Numbered from the stretch's first letter, positions 8,333 to 18,200 are shown. The stretch is DNA of 64,000 nt from Lachnospiraceae bacterium (GCA_910574185.1 CAJSZQ010000019.1:1-64000); one strand, 5' to 3'. Notes: generated from the letters alone by a model not told the origin. Translations and numbers: made by a program.

Positions 8333-8363
8333 ACTATAAACCATTACGTTACGTTAGAGTCAA
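8333..8363 (-). promoter_or_regulatory. MerR-type promoter with 19-bp spacer
   Basis: Read on the - strand, TTGACT (8363-8358) and TATAGT (8338-8333) are separated by exactly 19 bp. The spacer region holds an imperfect dyad built on ACGT (CTCTAACGT/ACGTAATGG). MerR-family activators act on such over-long spacers, so the regulator likely controls its own gene. Confidence 0.7.
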
Positions 8364-8380
8364 TATATTTTATAAAAATA

Positions 8381-8442
8381 TTGACAGATAAAAACTTATA
8401 TGGTTAAATATAAATATGAACATATGAACAATCATTCATATG
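8381..8442 (+). promoter_or_regulatory. Promoter and ArsR/SmtB-type operator of the metal ATPase
   Basis: TTGACA (8381-8386), a 17-bp spacer and TTAAAT (8404-8409) form a promoter. Eleven bases further on lies a perfect inverted repeat, CATATGAA (8421-8428) and TTCATATG (8435-8442) with a 6-nt centre. Inverted repeats of this kind are bound by ArsR/SmtB/CzrA repressors, and placement over the transcription start suggests repression released by metal. The same octamer recurs before the arsR gene. Confidence 0.7.
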
Positions 8443-8473
8443 ATAAGCAAGAGGAATTGACGGAGGTAGAGTT

Positions 8474-10870
8474 ATGTCTGAAGAAGAGAGAAAAATAGAA
8501 GGTTCTTGTGGATGCGGTCACGAGCATCACTCAGACCACGAACATCACCATGGGGAAGAGTGTGGGTGCGGTCACGAGCATCACTCAGACCATGAACATC
8601 ACCATGGGGAAGAGTGTGGGTGCGGTCACGAGCATCACTCAGACCACGAACATCACCATGGGGAAGAGTGCGGGTGCGGCCACGAGCATCACTCAAACCA
8701 CGAACATCATCATGAAGCAGTGCGGCATACCGGTCATGAATTTGATCAGATTGGGGCGCATACCAGTCAGAAAGTATATATTCTGGAAAACCTCGGATGC
8801 GCGAACTGTGCTGCCAAAATGGAACAGGCAATCAATGAGCTGCCGGAAGTTGAAATGGCAACAATTACGTATGCTACGAAACAGCTTCGGGTTGCGGCGA
8901 ATCATCAGGAGAAGCTTCTGCCGGAATTTCAGAGGATTTGCAGCTCTATAGAGCATCAGGTAGCAGTGGTTCCGAGAGAAGAAATTCTGCCAAAGAAAAA
9001 GGAGAAGAAAAATATTTTTCGGGAGCACAGGAGCGAATTTTTAAGTATCGGGATTGGGGCGTTATTGTTTATTGCCGGCGAAATATTAGAGAACGTGGAT
9101 TCAGAATCCCTGTATAGCATGATTGTTTTTGTGATTGCATATATCCTTCTGGGATGGGAAATTGTGCTGACAGCTCTTAAGAATCTGAAAAACGGACGTG
9201 TGTTTGACGAGAATTTTTTGATGAGTACCGCTACAATTGCAGCATTTGCCATCGGCGATTTTGCTGAGGCAGTGGGCGTTATGCTGTTCTATCGAGTGGG
9301 AGAGTTCTTTGAGGATGTGGCGGTAGAGCGGAGCCGTTCGCAGATTATGGATGCGGTGGATTTGCGTCCGGAGGTGGTGAATCTGATACATGGGGAACAG
9401 GTAAAGACGGTTCCGGCGGAAGATGTGGCTGTGGGGGATATTATTTTAATTCGTCCGGGGGACAGGATTGGACTGGATGGGATTATAGAAGAAGGCGAGA
9501 GCCGGATTGATACGTCTCCGGTAACAGGAGAGCCTGTGCCTGTGGCAGTTAAGGCAGGTGATGAGATTTTGTCCGGCTGCGTTAACGAGCAGGGCGCTTT
9601 GAAATTAAAAGTTACCAGACCATTAAGCGAATCCATGGTTACCAGGATTCTGGATTCTGTGGAGAATGCAGCGGCAAGTAAACCAAGGATGGATCGTTTT
9701 ATCACGAGATTTGCCCGGATTTATACTCCAATTGTGGTCCTGGCCGCTATTCTTACGGCAATTATTCCGTCTGTAGTTACCGGAAACTGGAATCATTGGA
9801 TTTATACGGCAATTACATTTCTGGTAATCAGTTGTCCGTGCGCGCTGGTATTGAGTGTGCCTCTTGCATTTTTCTCAGGGATTGGAGCCGGTTCTAAGCA
9901 GGGAATTTTGTTCAAAGGCGGTCTGGCAATTGAAGCTTTGAAGAATGTTAAGGCGGTTGTAATGGATAAGACGGGAACCATTACCAGAGGAGAGTTTAAG
10001 CTGCAGCAGGTGATTCCTTCTGGGACGGCGTCTTCGGAGGAGCTGTTGAAAATTGCGGCTGAGTGTGAGCTTTTATCTACGCATCCTATTGGAAATAGTA
10101 TCGTGGCGGCGGCAAAGGAAAAGAATCTTGTCCTTTGCAGACCGGAGAGGACGGAGGAGATTTCCGGTAAGGGGATACAGGCTGAGTTTTCTGACAAGAA
10201 GGCGCTGTGCGGAAATCGCGCGCTGATGGAATTGCATGGAATCGACCTTGAGGGGTACCAGAGCGAACAGTATGGAACAGAAGTATTGCTTGCGGTGAAC
10301 GGAAATTATGCAGGATGTCTGGTAATTGCAGATACGATTAAAGAAGATGCAAAAGAGTCGGTTCAGGAGATGAAGCGCCGGGGAATTGTGACGGCGATGC
10401 TGACCGGGGATTCAGAGACGAGCGCAGAAGCAGTTGCTGCGCAGACGGGAATTGACGAAGTACATGCCAAACTGCTTCCGGAAGAGAAGCTTGCTAAATT
10501 ACAGGAAATCCGTAAAAAGCATGGTGCGGTAATGTTTGTAGGAGACGGCATTAACGACGCGCCTGTACTTGCGGGGGCAGACGTGGGCGCAGCGATGGGA
10601 AGCGGCGCAGATGCTGCCATTGAGGCGGCGGATGTGGTATTTATGAATTCTTCTGTGAAAGCGATTGGAGAGTCGATTCGTATTGCAAAGGTTACGGGAA
10701 ATATCGCGATACAGAACGTGGTATTTGCTTTGGCGATAAAAGCGTTGGTTATGATTCTGGGATTTATGGGTTTTGCCAATATGTGGATGGCCGTATTTGC
10801 CGATACCGGAGTTGCCATGCTGTGTGTATTAAATTCGATTCGCGCATTGTATACAGGGAAAAAGATGTAG
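8474..10870 (+). CDS. Heavy-metal (Zn/Cd/Pb-type) P1B ATPase with Cys/His-rich N-terminal repeats
   Basis: This 798-aa membrane pump exports divalent heavy metals using ATP. Residues 12-80 are four 18-residue repeats, CGCGHEHHSDHEHHHGEE, a potential metal sponge. A heavy-metal-associated domain follows with GCANC (Cys109, Cys112). The membrane motif is SCPCAL (Cys454-Pro-Cys456), the phosphorylated Asp498 is in MDKTGTITRG, and STHPIG, TGDSETS and GDGINDAP complete the catalytic set. The CPC motif plus a Lys in membrane helix 7 and an Asp in helix 8 (FADTGVAML) point to the Zn/Cd/Pb subgroup. A SmtB-type operator precedes it and a terminator follows, so it is its own transcript beside arsR and a second ATPase. 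Confidence 0.93.
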   Translation: MSEEERKIEGSCGCGHEHHSDHEHHHGEECGCGHEHHSDHEHHHGEECGCGHEHHSDHEHHHGEECGCGHEHHSNHEHHHEAVRHTGHEFDQIGAHTSQKVYILENLGCANCAAKMEQAINELPEVEMATITYATKQLRVAANHQEKLLPEFQRICSSIEHQVAVVPREEILPKKKEKKNIFREHRSEFLSIGIGALLFIAGEILENVDSESLYSMIVFVIAYILLGWEIVLTALKNLKNGRVFDENFLMSTATIAAFAIGDFAEAVGVMLFYRVGEFFEDVAVERSRSQIMDAVDLRPEVVNLIHGEQVKTVPAEDVAVGDIILIRPGDRIGLDGIIEEGESRIDTSPVTGEPVPVAVKAGDEILSGCVNEQGALKLKVTRPLSESMVTRILDSVENAAASKPRMDRFITRFARIYTPIVVLAAILTAIIPSVVTGNWNHWIYTAITFLVISCPCALVLSVPLAFFSGIGAGSKQGILFKGGLAIEALKNVKAVVMDKTGTITRGEFKLQQVIPSGTASSEELLKIAAECELLSTHPIGNSIVAAAKEKNLVLCRPERTEEISGKGIQAEFSDKKALCGNRALMELHGIDLEGYQSEQYGTEVLLAVNGNYAGCLVIADTIKEDAKESVQEMKRRGIVTAMLTGDSETSAEAVAAQTGIDEVHAKLLPEEKLAKLQEIRKKHGAVMFVGDGINDAPVLAGADVGAAMGSGADAAIEAADVVFMNSSVKAIGESIRIAKVTGNIAIQNVVFALAIKALVMILGFMGFANMWMAVFADTGVAMLCVLNSIRALYTGKKM
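8507..8713 (+). repeat. Four 54-bp coding repeats (Cys/His-rich) in the ATPase
   Basis: Units start at 8507, 8561, 8615 and 8669. The first three encode the same 18 residues, CGCGHEHHSDHEHHHGEE. The last changes D to N and diverges after 15 residues. The units are almost identical at DNA level, which suggests recent expansion and a potential for copy-number variation. Confidence 0.92.
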
Positions 10871-10932
10871 AATGAGGTAGTTTGCTGTCGGAATATAAGA
10901 TTTTCATTTCACGAAAGAAACAGTAATGGAAG

Positions 10933-10972
10933 GACACTAAGGTTACAAAAATCTTAACTTTAGTGTCTTTTC
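10933..10972 (+). terminator. Terminator after the first metal ATPase
   Basis: GACACTAAGGTTA (10933-10945) pairs with TAACTTTAGTGTC (10955-10967) with one G-U pair, followed by TTTTCTATTT. It separates this gene from the arsR unit. Confidence 0.8.
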
Positions 10973-10983
10973 TATTTCAGATA

Positions 10984-11048
10984 TTGAAATATATTTGTTT
11001 ATTTGGCATAATTATTAAGTGAGCGTATGTTCATATGAAGTCATATGC
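10984..11048 (+). promoter_or_regulatory. Promoter and operator of the arsR-ATPase operon
   Basis: TTGAAA (10984-10989), a 17-bp spacer and CATAAT (11007-11012) form the promoter. Ten bases later an inverted repeat, GCGTATG (11023-11029) with CATATGC (11042-11048), encloses the palindrome TTCATATGAA (11030-11039). Position and core octamer match the operator of the upstream ATPase, so one ArsR-type repressor probably controls both units. Confidence 0.66.
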
Positions 11049-11063
11049 GTGAAGGGAAAAAGA

Positions 11064-11426
11064 ATGAAAAATCATACAGAAGTAGAGTGCTGCGATATCG
11101 TGGCGACACATGAGGAAACAATTCAGAAAGTGAAAAGCAGGATGCCGGCGGATAAGACGATGAAGGAGCTGGCAGATTTTTATAAGGTGTTCGGAGACGG
11201 GACCAGAGTTCGCATTTTGTGTGTGCTTCTTCAGGCTGAAGTGTGTGTGTGTGATCTGGCGGAGCTTTTGGAGATGACGCAGTCAGCGATTTCCCATCAG
11301 CTTCGGATATTAAAGCAGATGAAGCTGGTGAAGAATCGAAGAGAAGGCAAGACTGTGTATTATTCGCTGGCAGACGGACACATCCAGACGATTATCAATC
11401 AGGGAATGGAGCATATTGCAGAATGA
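11064..11426 (+). CDS. ArsR/SmtB-family metal-responsive repressor
   Basis: This is a 120-aa winged-helix repressor. The ATG at 11064 follows GAAGGG and is preferred to an in-frame GTG at 11019, which would place the operator inside the gene. The fold is ELADFYKVFGDGTRVRILCVL, then VCVCDLAELLEMTQSAISHQLRILK (recognition helix) and the wing REGKTVYYSLADGHI. The CVCDL sequence matches the ELCVCDL metal site of CadC/CzrA-type sensors, and N-terminal Cys-Cys (VECCDIV) adds thiols as in CadC, so Cd/Pb/Zn sensing is likely. It overlaps no gene; the second ATPase starts 16 bp after its stop. Confidence 0.92.
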   Translation: MKNHTEVECCDIVATHEETIQKVKSRMPADKTMKELADFYKVFGDGTRVRILCVLLQAEVCVCDLAELLEMTQSAISHQLRILKQMKLVKNRREGKTVYYSLADGHIQTIINQGMEHIAE

Positions 11427-11442
11427 CAGGTGGGGGAAGAAG

Positions 11443-13305
11443 ATGACGAAGCAGACGAAGATAAAGATGCTGGTTTTGGCGACAGGTGCAATTGCATATG
11501 GAGCAGCGGTTATTGCGTCAGGCAGATATCATATGTCAGATGATTTGAGATTTCTGGTATTTCTTGGGGTGTATCTTCTAATTGGTTTTGAAGCATTTGG
11601 AAGATTTCGCGACAATCTTCTGAAGAAGAGAGTGTTTGATGAGAACCTTCTGATGATTCTTGCTACAGTGGGAGCGTTTGGCGTAGGCAGGTATGTGGAG
11701 GCGTCGGCGGCGATGCTTCTATTTGAAATCGGGGTTCTCTTTGAGGCGGCGTCTGTAGATCGGACAAAGAGAATGATTGCCGATATGATAGACATTCGGC
11801 CGGAATATGCGACCCGGATAGTACATGGGAAGGAATTTAAGGTTGAACCCTCGGCTCTGAAGCTGTTTAATCGAATCGTGATTAAGCCAGGAGAGCGGGT
11901 TCCGGCGGATGCGATAGTAATTACCGGGAAGACCACATTGGATACAAAAGCTTTGACTGGTGAAGTTCTGCCTCAGACTGTAGTTCCTGGGGATATGATT
12001 TATAGCGGCTGCATTAATTTGACAGGAGTGATTGAGGCGAAGGTTCTGGCTCTTTATGAAGATTCTACGGTTTCCAGGATTATGCAGATGGTAGAAGAAG
12101 CGCAGGAGAACCGTTCGGAAAGCGAGAGCTTTATCACGACTTTTAGCAGATTCTATTCTCCGGCAATAGCATTGATTGCTTTGTTAATGATGATAATCCC
12201 ACCTCTTACTTTTGCGCCGGGAACAGATGAGACCTGGATTTATCGGGGGCTGGTGGTTCTGATTGCAGCCTGCCCGGTAGGGATTGTTCTGTCTACGCCG
12301 GTAGCGTTTTTAGGAGGCATTGCGAGCGCTGCCAGACAGGGAATCTTGGTAAAGGGAGGGAATTATCTGGAAGCTCTTGCCAAGACAGATACCTTTATTT
12401 TTGATAAGACGGGTACTTTGACGGAAGGTGTGTTTCAGGTTCAGGAGATTAAAGCCGTAGGCATGAGCGAGGATGAGCTGCTTAAGATTGCGGCTCATGT
12501 GGAGAGCTATTCCAATCATCCTATCGCTCAGTCGATTCGGACAGCCTATAAGGGCAGATATGATAAAAGGAAGGTAAAGAGAGTTCGCGAGGATGCGGGC
12601 TATGGAGTCAGTGCGTTATATGACGGAGAATGGATACATATCGGTAATCGCCGGATGGTGGACCGGTATCAGATTGAGACAGATCATGTGGAGCGTCCAG
12701 GAACCGTACTTTATGTAATAATCAAAAGGCGTTATGCGGGATATATTGTGATTTCGGATACAATTAAAGAAGGCGCGAAGGATATGCTGGAAGCTTTGAA
12801 GGAGAAGTATCGGGCTGTGCTGGTGATGCTTACCGGAGATGAGAGGAATGAGGCGGTTCGCGTAGCCAGAGAGTTAGAGATGGATTATGCATATTCCGAT
12901 CTTATGCCGAATGATAAACTGGAGCTTGTGGAAGAGTTTCTTGGCGTGGAGGATGATTCGGAGAAAGTAGCGTGTATTGGAGACGGTATTAACGATGCGC
13001 CGATTATCGCCAGAGCAGATGTGGGTATAGCTATGGGCGCGTTGGGTTCTGCGGCTGCCATTGAGGCGGCGGATGTGGTGCTTATGGATGACGAACTGCT
13101 TCGGATAGTTGACGCAGTTAAGATTGCAAAAGAGACTATGCGTGTCGTAGGACAGAATATTTCCTTTGCGCTGATGATTAAAGCGATTGTACTGGCGCTT
13201 GCGGCCCTTGGATATATTTCTATGTGGGGAGCTGTCTCGGCAGATTTGGGTGTGATGCTGATATCCATCGTCAATGCGGCGTGGGTAGTGAAGTATACAG
13301 CATAA
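11443..13305 (+). CDS. Heavy-metal P1B ATPase with unusual CPV motif
   Basis: This 620-aa pump is encoded directly after the arsR-type gene. It has no N-terminal metal-binding domain and starts at the first membrane helix (TKQTKIKMLVLATGAIAYG). Catalytic motifs are intact: TGEVLPQ, FDKTGTLTEG (Asp321), SNHPIAQS, TGDERNE and GDGINDAPIIARADVG. The ion-pathway motif in membrane helix 6 reads AACPVGIVLS (Cys277-Pro-Val279), where Zn/Cd pumps have CPC and Cu pumps CPC or CPH, so one metal thiol is missing. Lys and Asp of helices 7 and 8 are kept (KAIVLAL, SADLGVML). It may move a different metal or be regulatory. An in-frame TTG at 11416 is a weaker start. Confidence 0.88.
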   Translation: MTKQTKIKMLVLATGAIAYGAAVIASGRYHMSDDLRFLVFLGVYLLIGFEAFGRFRDNLLKKRVFDENLLMILATVGAFGVGRYVEASAAMLLFEIGVLFEAASVDRTKRMIADMIDIRPEYATRIVHGKEFKVEPSALKLFNRIVIKPGERVPADAIVITGKTTLDTKALTGEVLPQTVVPGDMIYSGCINLTGVIEAKVLALYEDSTVSRIMQMVEEAQENRSESESFITTFSRFYSPAIALIALLMMIIPPLTFAPGTDETWIYRGLVVLIAACPVGIVLSTPVAFLGGIASAARQGILVKGGNYLEALAKTDTFIFDKTGTLTEGVFQVQEIKAVGMSEDELLKIAAHVESYSNHPIAQSIRTAYKGRYDKRKVKRVREDAGYGVSALYDGEWIHIGNRRMVDRYQIETDHVERPGTVLYVIIKRRYAGYIVISDTIKEGAKDMLEALKEKYRAVLVMLTGDERNEAVRVARELEMDYAYSDLMPNDKLELVEEFLGVEDDSEKVACIGDGINDAPIIARADVGIAMGALGSAAAIEAADVVLMDDELLRIVDAVKIAKETMRVVGQNISFALMIKAIVLALAALGYISMWGAVSADLGVMLISIVNAAWVVKYTA

Positions 13306-13358
13306 TATAGCGAGAATGAAATTTCATTAGTGTTCTAGGGAGGAATATTGTACAAGAT

Positions 13359-13898
13359 ATGTGGAAATATAAGAAGAAATATTTGCTTGTAATCATGGTG
13401 TGTCTGTTGGTTTGTTCCACACTGTCCGGCTGTGGTAATAAGTCGCTGGAAGAGGGGCTGGAGCTGTTGGAATCAGGAGATTATGAAGCTTCTGTCGATA
13501 AGTTTAAAGAAGCTGCAGAAAAGGACAAAGATGCAGGAGAGGCGTACCGGGGAATCGGAATTGCCAAGTGGGAGCTTGGTCAGTATGAAGCGGCCCGGAA
13601 TGCATTCGAGACGGCATTGGAGAATAAGGCAGAGAAGACGGCGACGATTTATAATTTTCTGGGAAATTGTGAGATGCAGATGGGGAATGCAAAGGCGGCG
13701 CTGAATTACTATAACATTGGCATGTCCTTAGAAGGCTGCAGTAAGGAGCTGCTGCAGGAGATGCGGTTTAATGAGATTGCAGCCTACGAACAGTGCGGCG
13801 AGTGGGAGAATGCAAAGGCAAAACTTGCGGAATATACGGCAGATTACCCGGAGGATACCAGGGCGGCAAAAGAAGCAGAGTTTTTTGAGACGCAGTAA
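13359..13898 (+). CDS. TPR-repeat lipoprotein
   Basis: This 179-aa secreted protein is anchored by a lipid. The signal peptide (MWKYKKKYLLVIMVCLLVCS) ends in the lipobox LSGC (Cys at about 26). The mature part is tetratricopeptide repeats: LEEGLELLESGDYEASVDKFKEAAEK, a second repeat beginning AYRGIGIAKWELGQYEAARN and a third around YNFLGNCEMQMGNAKAALNYYNIG. TPR modules bind other proteins and no catalytic motif is seen. It ends 18 bp before hflX. Its partner is unknown; a role in envelope assembly is a guess. Confidence 0.87.
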   Translation: MWKYKKKYLLVIMVCLLVCSTLSGCGNKSLEEGLELLESGDYEASVDKFKEAAEKDKDAGEAYRGIGIAKWELGQYEAARNAFETALENKAEKTATIYNFLGNCEMQMGNAKAALNYYNIGMSLEGCSKELLQEMRFNEIAAYEQCGEWENAKAKLAEYTADYPEDTRAAKEAEFFETQ

Positions 13899-13916
13899 TA
13901 GAATAGGAATGTGAAT

Positions 13917-15173
13917 ATGTTTGAGACAGAAAAGACGGAAGAAAGGGTAATTTTGATGGGCGTCTGTGTGGGCGCAGAAGAGGAGACGGCAGAATCCTTA
14001 GATGAGCTTGCAGAGTTGGTGAAGACAGCAGGGGCGATGTGCGTAGGGCGCGTAGTCCAAAAGAGAGAACAGATTCATCCGGGTACTTATATGGGCCGGG
14101 GGAAGTTAGAAGAGATTAAGGAGCTCCTCTGGGAGACGGAAGCGACTGGGATTGTCTGTGATGACGAGCTGTCTCCGGCGCAGATTGGCAATTTAGGGGA
14201 TGAATTGCATACGAAGATTATGGACCGAACACTGCTGATTCTTGATATTTTTGCGGCAAGGGCCATTACCAGCGAAGGTAAAATTCAGGTGGAACTGGCC
14301 CAGCTCAAGTATAGACAGTCCAGGCTGACAGGATATGGGACGTCTCTTTCCCGACTGGGAGGAGGAATCGGCACCAGAGGACCGGGAGAAAAGAAGCTTG
14401 AGATGGACAGGCGGTTGATTAAGAGCCGGATTGCCAGACTGAATCGTGAATTGAAGGAGATTCAGAATCACAGAGAGGTAGTAAGAGAACAGAGAAGACG
14501 GGAGATGCTTCCGGTACTTGCAATTGTGGGCTATACCAATGCCGGGAAGTCTACGCTTTTGAACCGGCTGACAGGAGCGGAGGTTCTGGCGGAGGATAAG
14601 TTGTTTGCTACGCTGGATGCCACGACCAGAGGGTATCGTCTTGGCAGCGGACAGGAGATACTGTTTACCGATACGGTAGGATTTATCCGAAAGCTTCCGC
14701 ATCATTTAGTGGAGGCGTTTCGCAGTACCTTAGAGGAAGCGAAGTATGCGGATGTGATTCTGCATGTTGTGGATGCGTCGAATCCCCAGATGGATATCCA
14801 GATGCATATTGTGTATGAGACGCTGAAGAACTTGGGGATTCAGGATAAGCCAGTGATTACAGTCTTTAATAAGCAGGATTGTATTGCCGAACCTGTGGTC
14901 CTGCGGGACTTTCAGGCGGATGAAACGGTATGTTTATCAGCGATTACAGGAGAGGGACTGGACCGGTTAGAGAGCTGTATTGAGAAGGCGCTGAGAGGAG
15001 AGAAGACAGCGCTTTGGCATGTGTTTTCTTATCAGGATGCGTCGAAACTACAGATGATTCGTAAGTACGGGGAACTGCTGAGTGAAGAGTATCTGGAAGA
15101 AGGAATTTTTGTAAAGGCTTATGTGCCAATCCGGATATATGAAGAGCTCTTTGCAGGCAGGAATGACAAATAG
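13917..15173 (+). CDS. hflX: Ribosome-associated GTPase HflX
   Basis: This protein of about 418 aa is the GTPase that splits stalled 70S ribosomes under heat or antibiotic stress. An N-terminal HflX domain with a long coiled region (about 1-190; RLGGGIGTRGPGEKKLEMDR is the family signature) is followed by a G domain with GYTNAGKST (P-loop), TLDATTRG (switch I), DTVGFI (G3) and FNKQD (G4). A GTG six bases upstream (13911) is an alternative start, but AGGA is better spaced for the ATG at 13917. It sits in tandem between the TPR lipoprotein and addB. Confidence 0.95.
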   Translation: MFETEKTEERVILMGVCVGAEEETAESLDELAELVKTAGAMCVGRVVQKREQIHPGTYMGRGKLEEIKELLWETEATGIVCDDELSPAQIGNLGDELHTKIMDRTLLILDIFAARAITSEGKIQVELAQLKYRQSRLTGYGTSLSRLGGGIGTRGPGEKKLEMDRRLIKSRIARLNRELKEIQNHREVVREQRRREMLPVLAIVGYTNAGKSTLLNRLTGAEVLAEDKLFATLDATTRGYRLGSGQEILFTDTVGFIRKLPHHLVEAFRSTLEEAKYADVILHVVDASNPQMDIQMHIVYETLKNLGIQDKPVITVFNKQDCIAEPVVLRDFQADETVCLSAITGEGLDRLESCIEKALRGEKTALWHVFSYQDASKLQMIRKYGELLSEEYLEEGIFVKAYVPIRIYEELFAGRNDK

Positions 15174-15212
15174 ATTTCGATTTTTGCGGCGGATTGAAAT
15201 CAGGAGGGATAT

Positions 15213-18200
15213 ATGGCGTTACAATTTATTTTTGGCGGTTCCGGTTCCGGAAAGTCATATTATTTATATAAGCAAATTATACGTGAGGCAGGGAAAAACC
15301 CTGCCCTTAATTATATGGTTCTGGTACCGGAACAATTTACGATGCAGACACAGAGGGATTTGGTTTTTATGCATGACAGGAAGGGTATCATGAACATTGA
15401 TGTTCTGAGCTTTGGCCGTCTGGCATACCGGATTTTTGAGGAGACCGGAAAAGGCAATGCACAGGTGCTGGACGATGAAGGAAAGAATCTGATTATCAGG
15501 AAGCTTGCGGGGAGTGTGGAGTCCCATTTAAGAATATTAAAAGGAAATATGAAGCGTTTTGGATATATCAGCGAGATTAAGTCAGTGCTTTCTGAATTTG
15601 ACCAGTATGACATCGGCTCGGAAGAACTGGAGCGAGTGATGGACAGGGCGGGAAAGAACAGTTATCTGTATTATAAACTCTCTGATATGAAAGTGATTTA
15701 TGAGGAATTTCGAGAATATTTGAAAGACCGTTATATTACGAAAGAGGAGATTTTGGATGTATTATACCGGATTGCGCCAGAGTCAAATCTTCTGAAAAAA
15801 AGTGTGGTGGTGCTGGATGGATTTACCGGATTTACTCCGGTGCAGAATCGTCTGCTTGCACAGCTTATGAAGCTCTGTGTAGATGTAGCCGTTACGGTGA
15901 CGATTGATGAGAAAGAAGACCCGTACAGCTATGGGGGGCCTTATGAGATGTTTGGCATGAGTAAGCATATGGTCTCGTCTCTGACCAGGCTTGCCAGGGA
16001 GTGCGGGGTAGAACAGAAAGCTCCGGTTGATTTAAGGAAGCGTCCCTATTACCGTTTTCGGAAATGTGCGGCCCTTGGCTTTCTTGAGGAGAATCTGTTT
16101 CGCTACAGCGGCCGGCAGTATCGCAAAGAGCAGACGGCGGCAGCGGTATTTGAGGCGGCCAGTCCCAGAGAAGAGGCGATAGCTGCGGCGGCCAGAATAC
16201 GCCGGCTGGTTCGGATGGAAGGACTGCGATACCGGGAGATAGGCGTGATTGTGACGGATTTGAACGGTTATGGAAATTATATGGAGCAGGCATTCAGTCG
16301 ATTTGGGATTCCTGTATTTATGGATTATAAGAGAAGTATTCTGCTAAATTCCTTTGTGGAGTATGTGCGCAGTATTCTGGCTATGGCCGAGGAGAAATTC
16401 AGCTATGACAGTGTGTTCCGTTTTTTGCGTGCGGGCTATGGACCGTTTTCCGAGGATGCGGTCAGCGAAGTGGAAAATTATTGTCTGGCATTGGGAATCC
16501 GGGGATATAAGAGATGGCAGGAACGCTGGATTCGCAGGCCCGAAGATATGACGGAAGAGAAGTTAGAGGAAGTGAATCATCTTCGGGTGGCCTTTGTTGA
16601 GCATGTGGATGAGCTGATGTTTGTGCTGAAGCAGAGAAAGAAGACTGTGAGGGATATTACAGAAGCGTTGTATCGATTTTTGGAGCGCGAGAAGCTTCAG
16701 CATGTCTTGAAGCGTCAGGAGGAGGAATTTGCGGCAAAGGGGGAACTGGCGCTTTCTAAAGAGTACGCACAAGTTTACAGTGCGGTAATCGGATTGTTCG
16801 ATAAATTTGTGGAGCTTTTAGGGGACGAGCCGGTAGGGTTAAAAGAATACTGTGAACTTCTGGACGCGGGATTAAACGAGGTGAAAATCGGCGTTATTCC
16901 TCCGGGACTGGATCAGGTTATTGTAGGTGATGTAGAGCGTACCAGACTGAAGGATATTAAGGCTCTTCTGGTTCTGGGACTCAATGATACCTTGCTTCCG
17001 GGAGCCCTTTTGAAGAAGGGAATCTTAAGCGAAAGAGACCGGGAGAAATTCGAGGCGGAGAAGCTTTCGCTGACGCCGGGAGGAAGGGAACAGGCATATA
17101 TTCAGAAGTTCTATCTCTACCTGAATCTAACAAAGCCAGAAGAGAAGCTATACTTATTCTACAGTAAGAGCGGCGCGGACGGAAGCGCCCTTCGGCCGTC
17201 TTATCTAATCGGTGAGATGATGAAGCTGTTTCCGGGAATTTCTGTTACGGATGAGACGAAGAAAGGGACGGCGGAAAAAGAGCTGACGCCTGGAATGGGG
17301 ATACAAGAGCTGATTCAGGGAATCCGCATGCAGGATGACAGAGTGGGAAGCGCGTGGATGGAGTTGTATAGCTGGTATAAGAGGAACCCCGAATGGGCTT
17401 GGAAAATAGAAGGTCTTCTGGATGCCGGATTCTACTCCTATCAGCCAAAACAGATTAGCGAGATGGCGGCAAAGATGGTATATGGGGAGCATTTTCAAAA
17501 TAGCGTTTCGAGAATGGAGAAATTCTCTGCCTGTGCATTTTCCCATTTTCTTACCTATGGACTGCGCTTAAAGGAACGTAAAGAATATGAATTTCAGGCG
17601 TTGGATTTGGGAAATGTGTTTCATGCGGCCATTGAACGGTATTCCAGAAAGGCAGAACAGGAAGGCGGATGGCTGAAGCTAAAGGAAGACCGCAGGAAAG
17701 AACTGGTACAAGAAAGCGTGGAAGAGGCGGTGACCGACTATGGCAATTCGGTATTATACAGCTCTGCGAGAAATGAATATATGCTGGTTAGACTTACCAG
17801 ACTATTAGACCGTACGGTCTGGGCTCTTACCGACCAGCTTTCCAAGGGAGATTTTCTGCCGAAGGCATATGAGATGAATTTTGGCAGCGGTAAGATTGAC
17901 AGGATTGATGTATGTGTGGATGGAGACGAAGTCTATGTGAAAGTACTGGATTACAAGACAGGGCAGACAGGATTTGATATTTCTGCCTTGTGTCATGGGC
18001 TTCAGCTTCAGTTAATGGTTTATATGAATGCAGCGATGGAAACTGTTCGGAAAGAATATCCGGGACGCAGGATTATTCCTTCCGGAGTCTTTTATTACCA
18101 TATGAAAGATCCTCTGGTTGGAAAGTCGGAGGAAAAGGAACGGAATTTTAAGATACTAAAGGAACTCCGACTGGATGGTATTGTGAATCTGGAGGAGGAA

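Noticed and set aside
8507-8713. Regular repeats that could look like a CRISPR array
   Set aside because: The units are tandem without unique spacers, are 54 bp long and form part of an open protein frame rich in Cys and His.
11019-11063. Longer ArsR-type protein from the GTG at 11019
   Set aside because: It would place the operator inside the coding sequence and has no ribosome site; the ATG at 11064 does.
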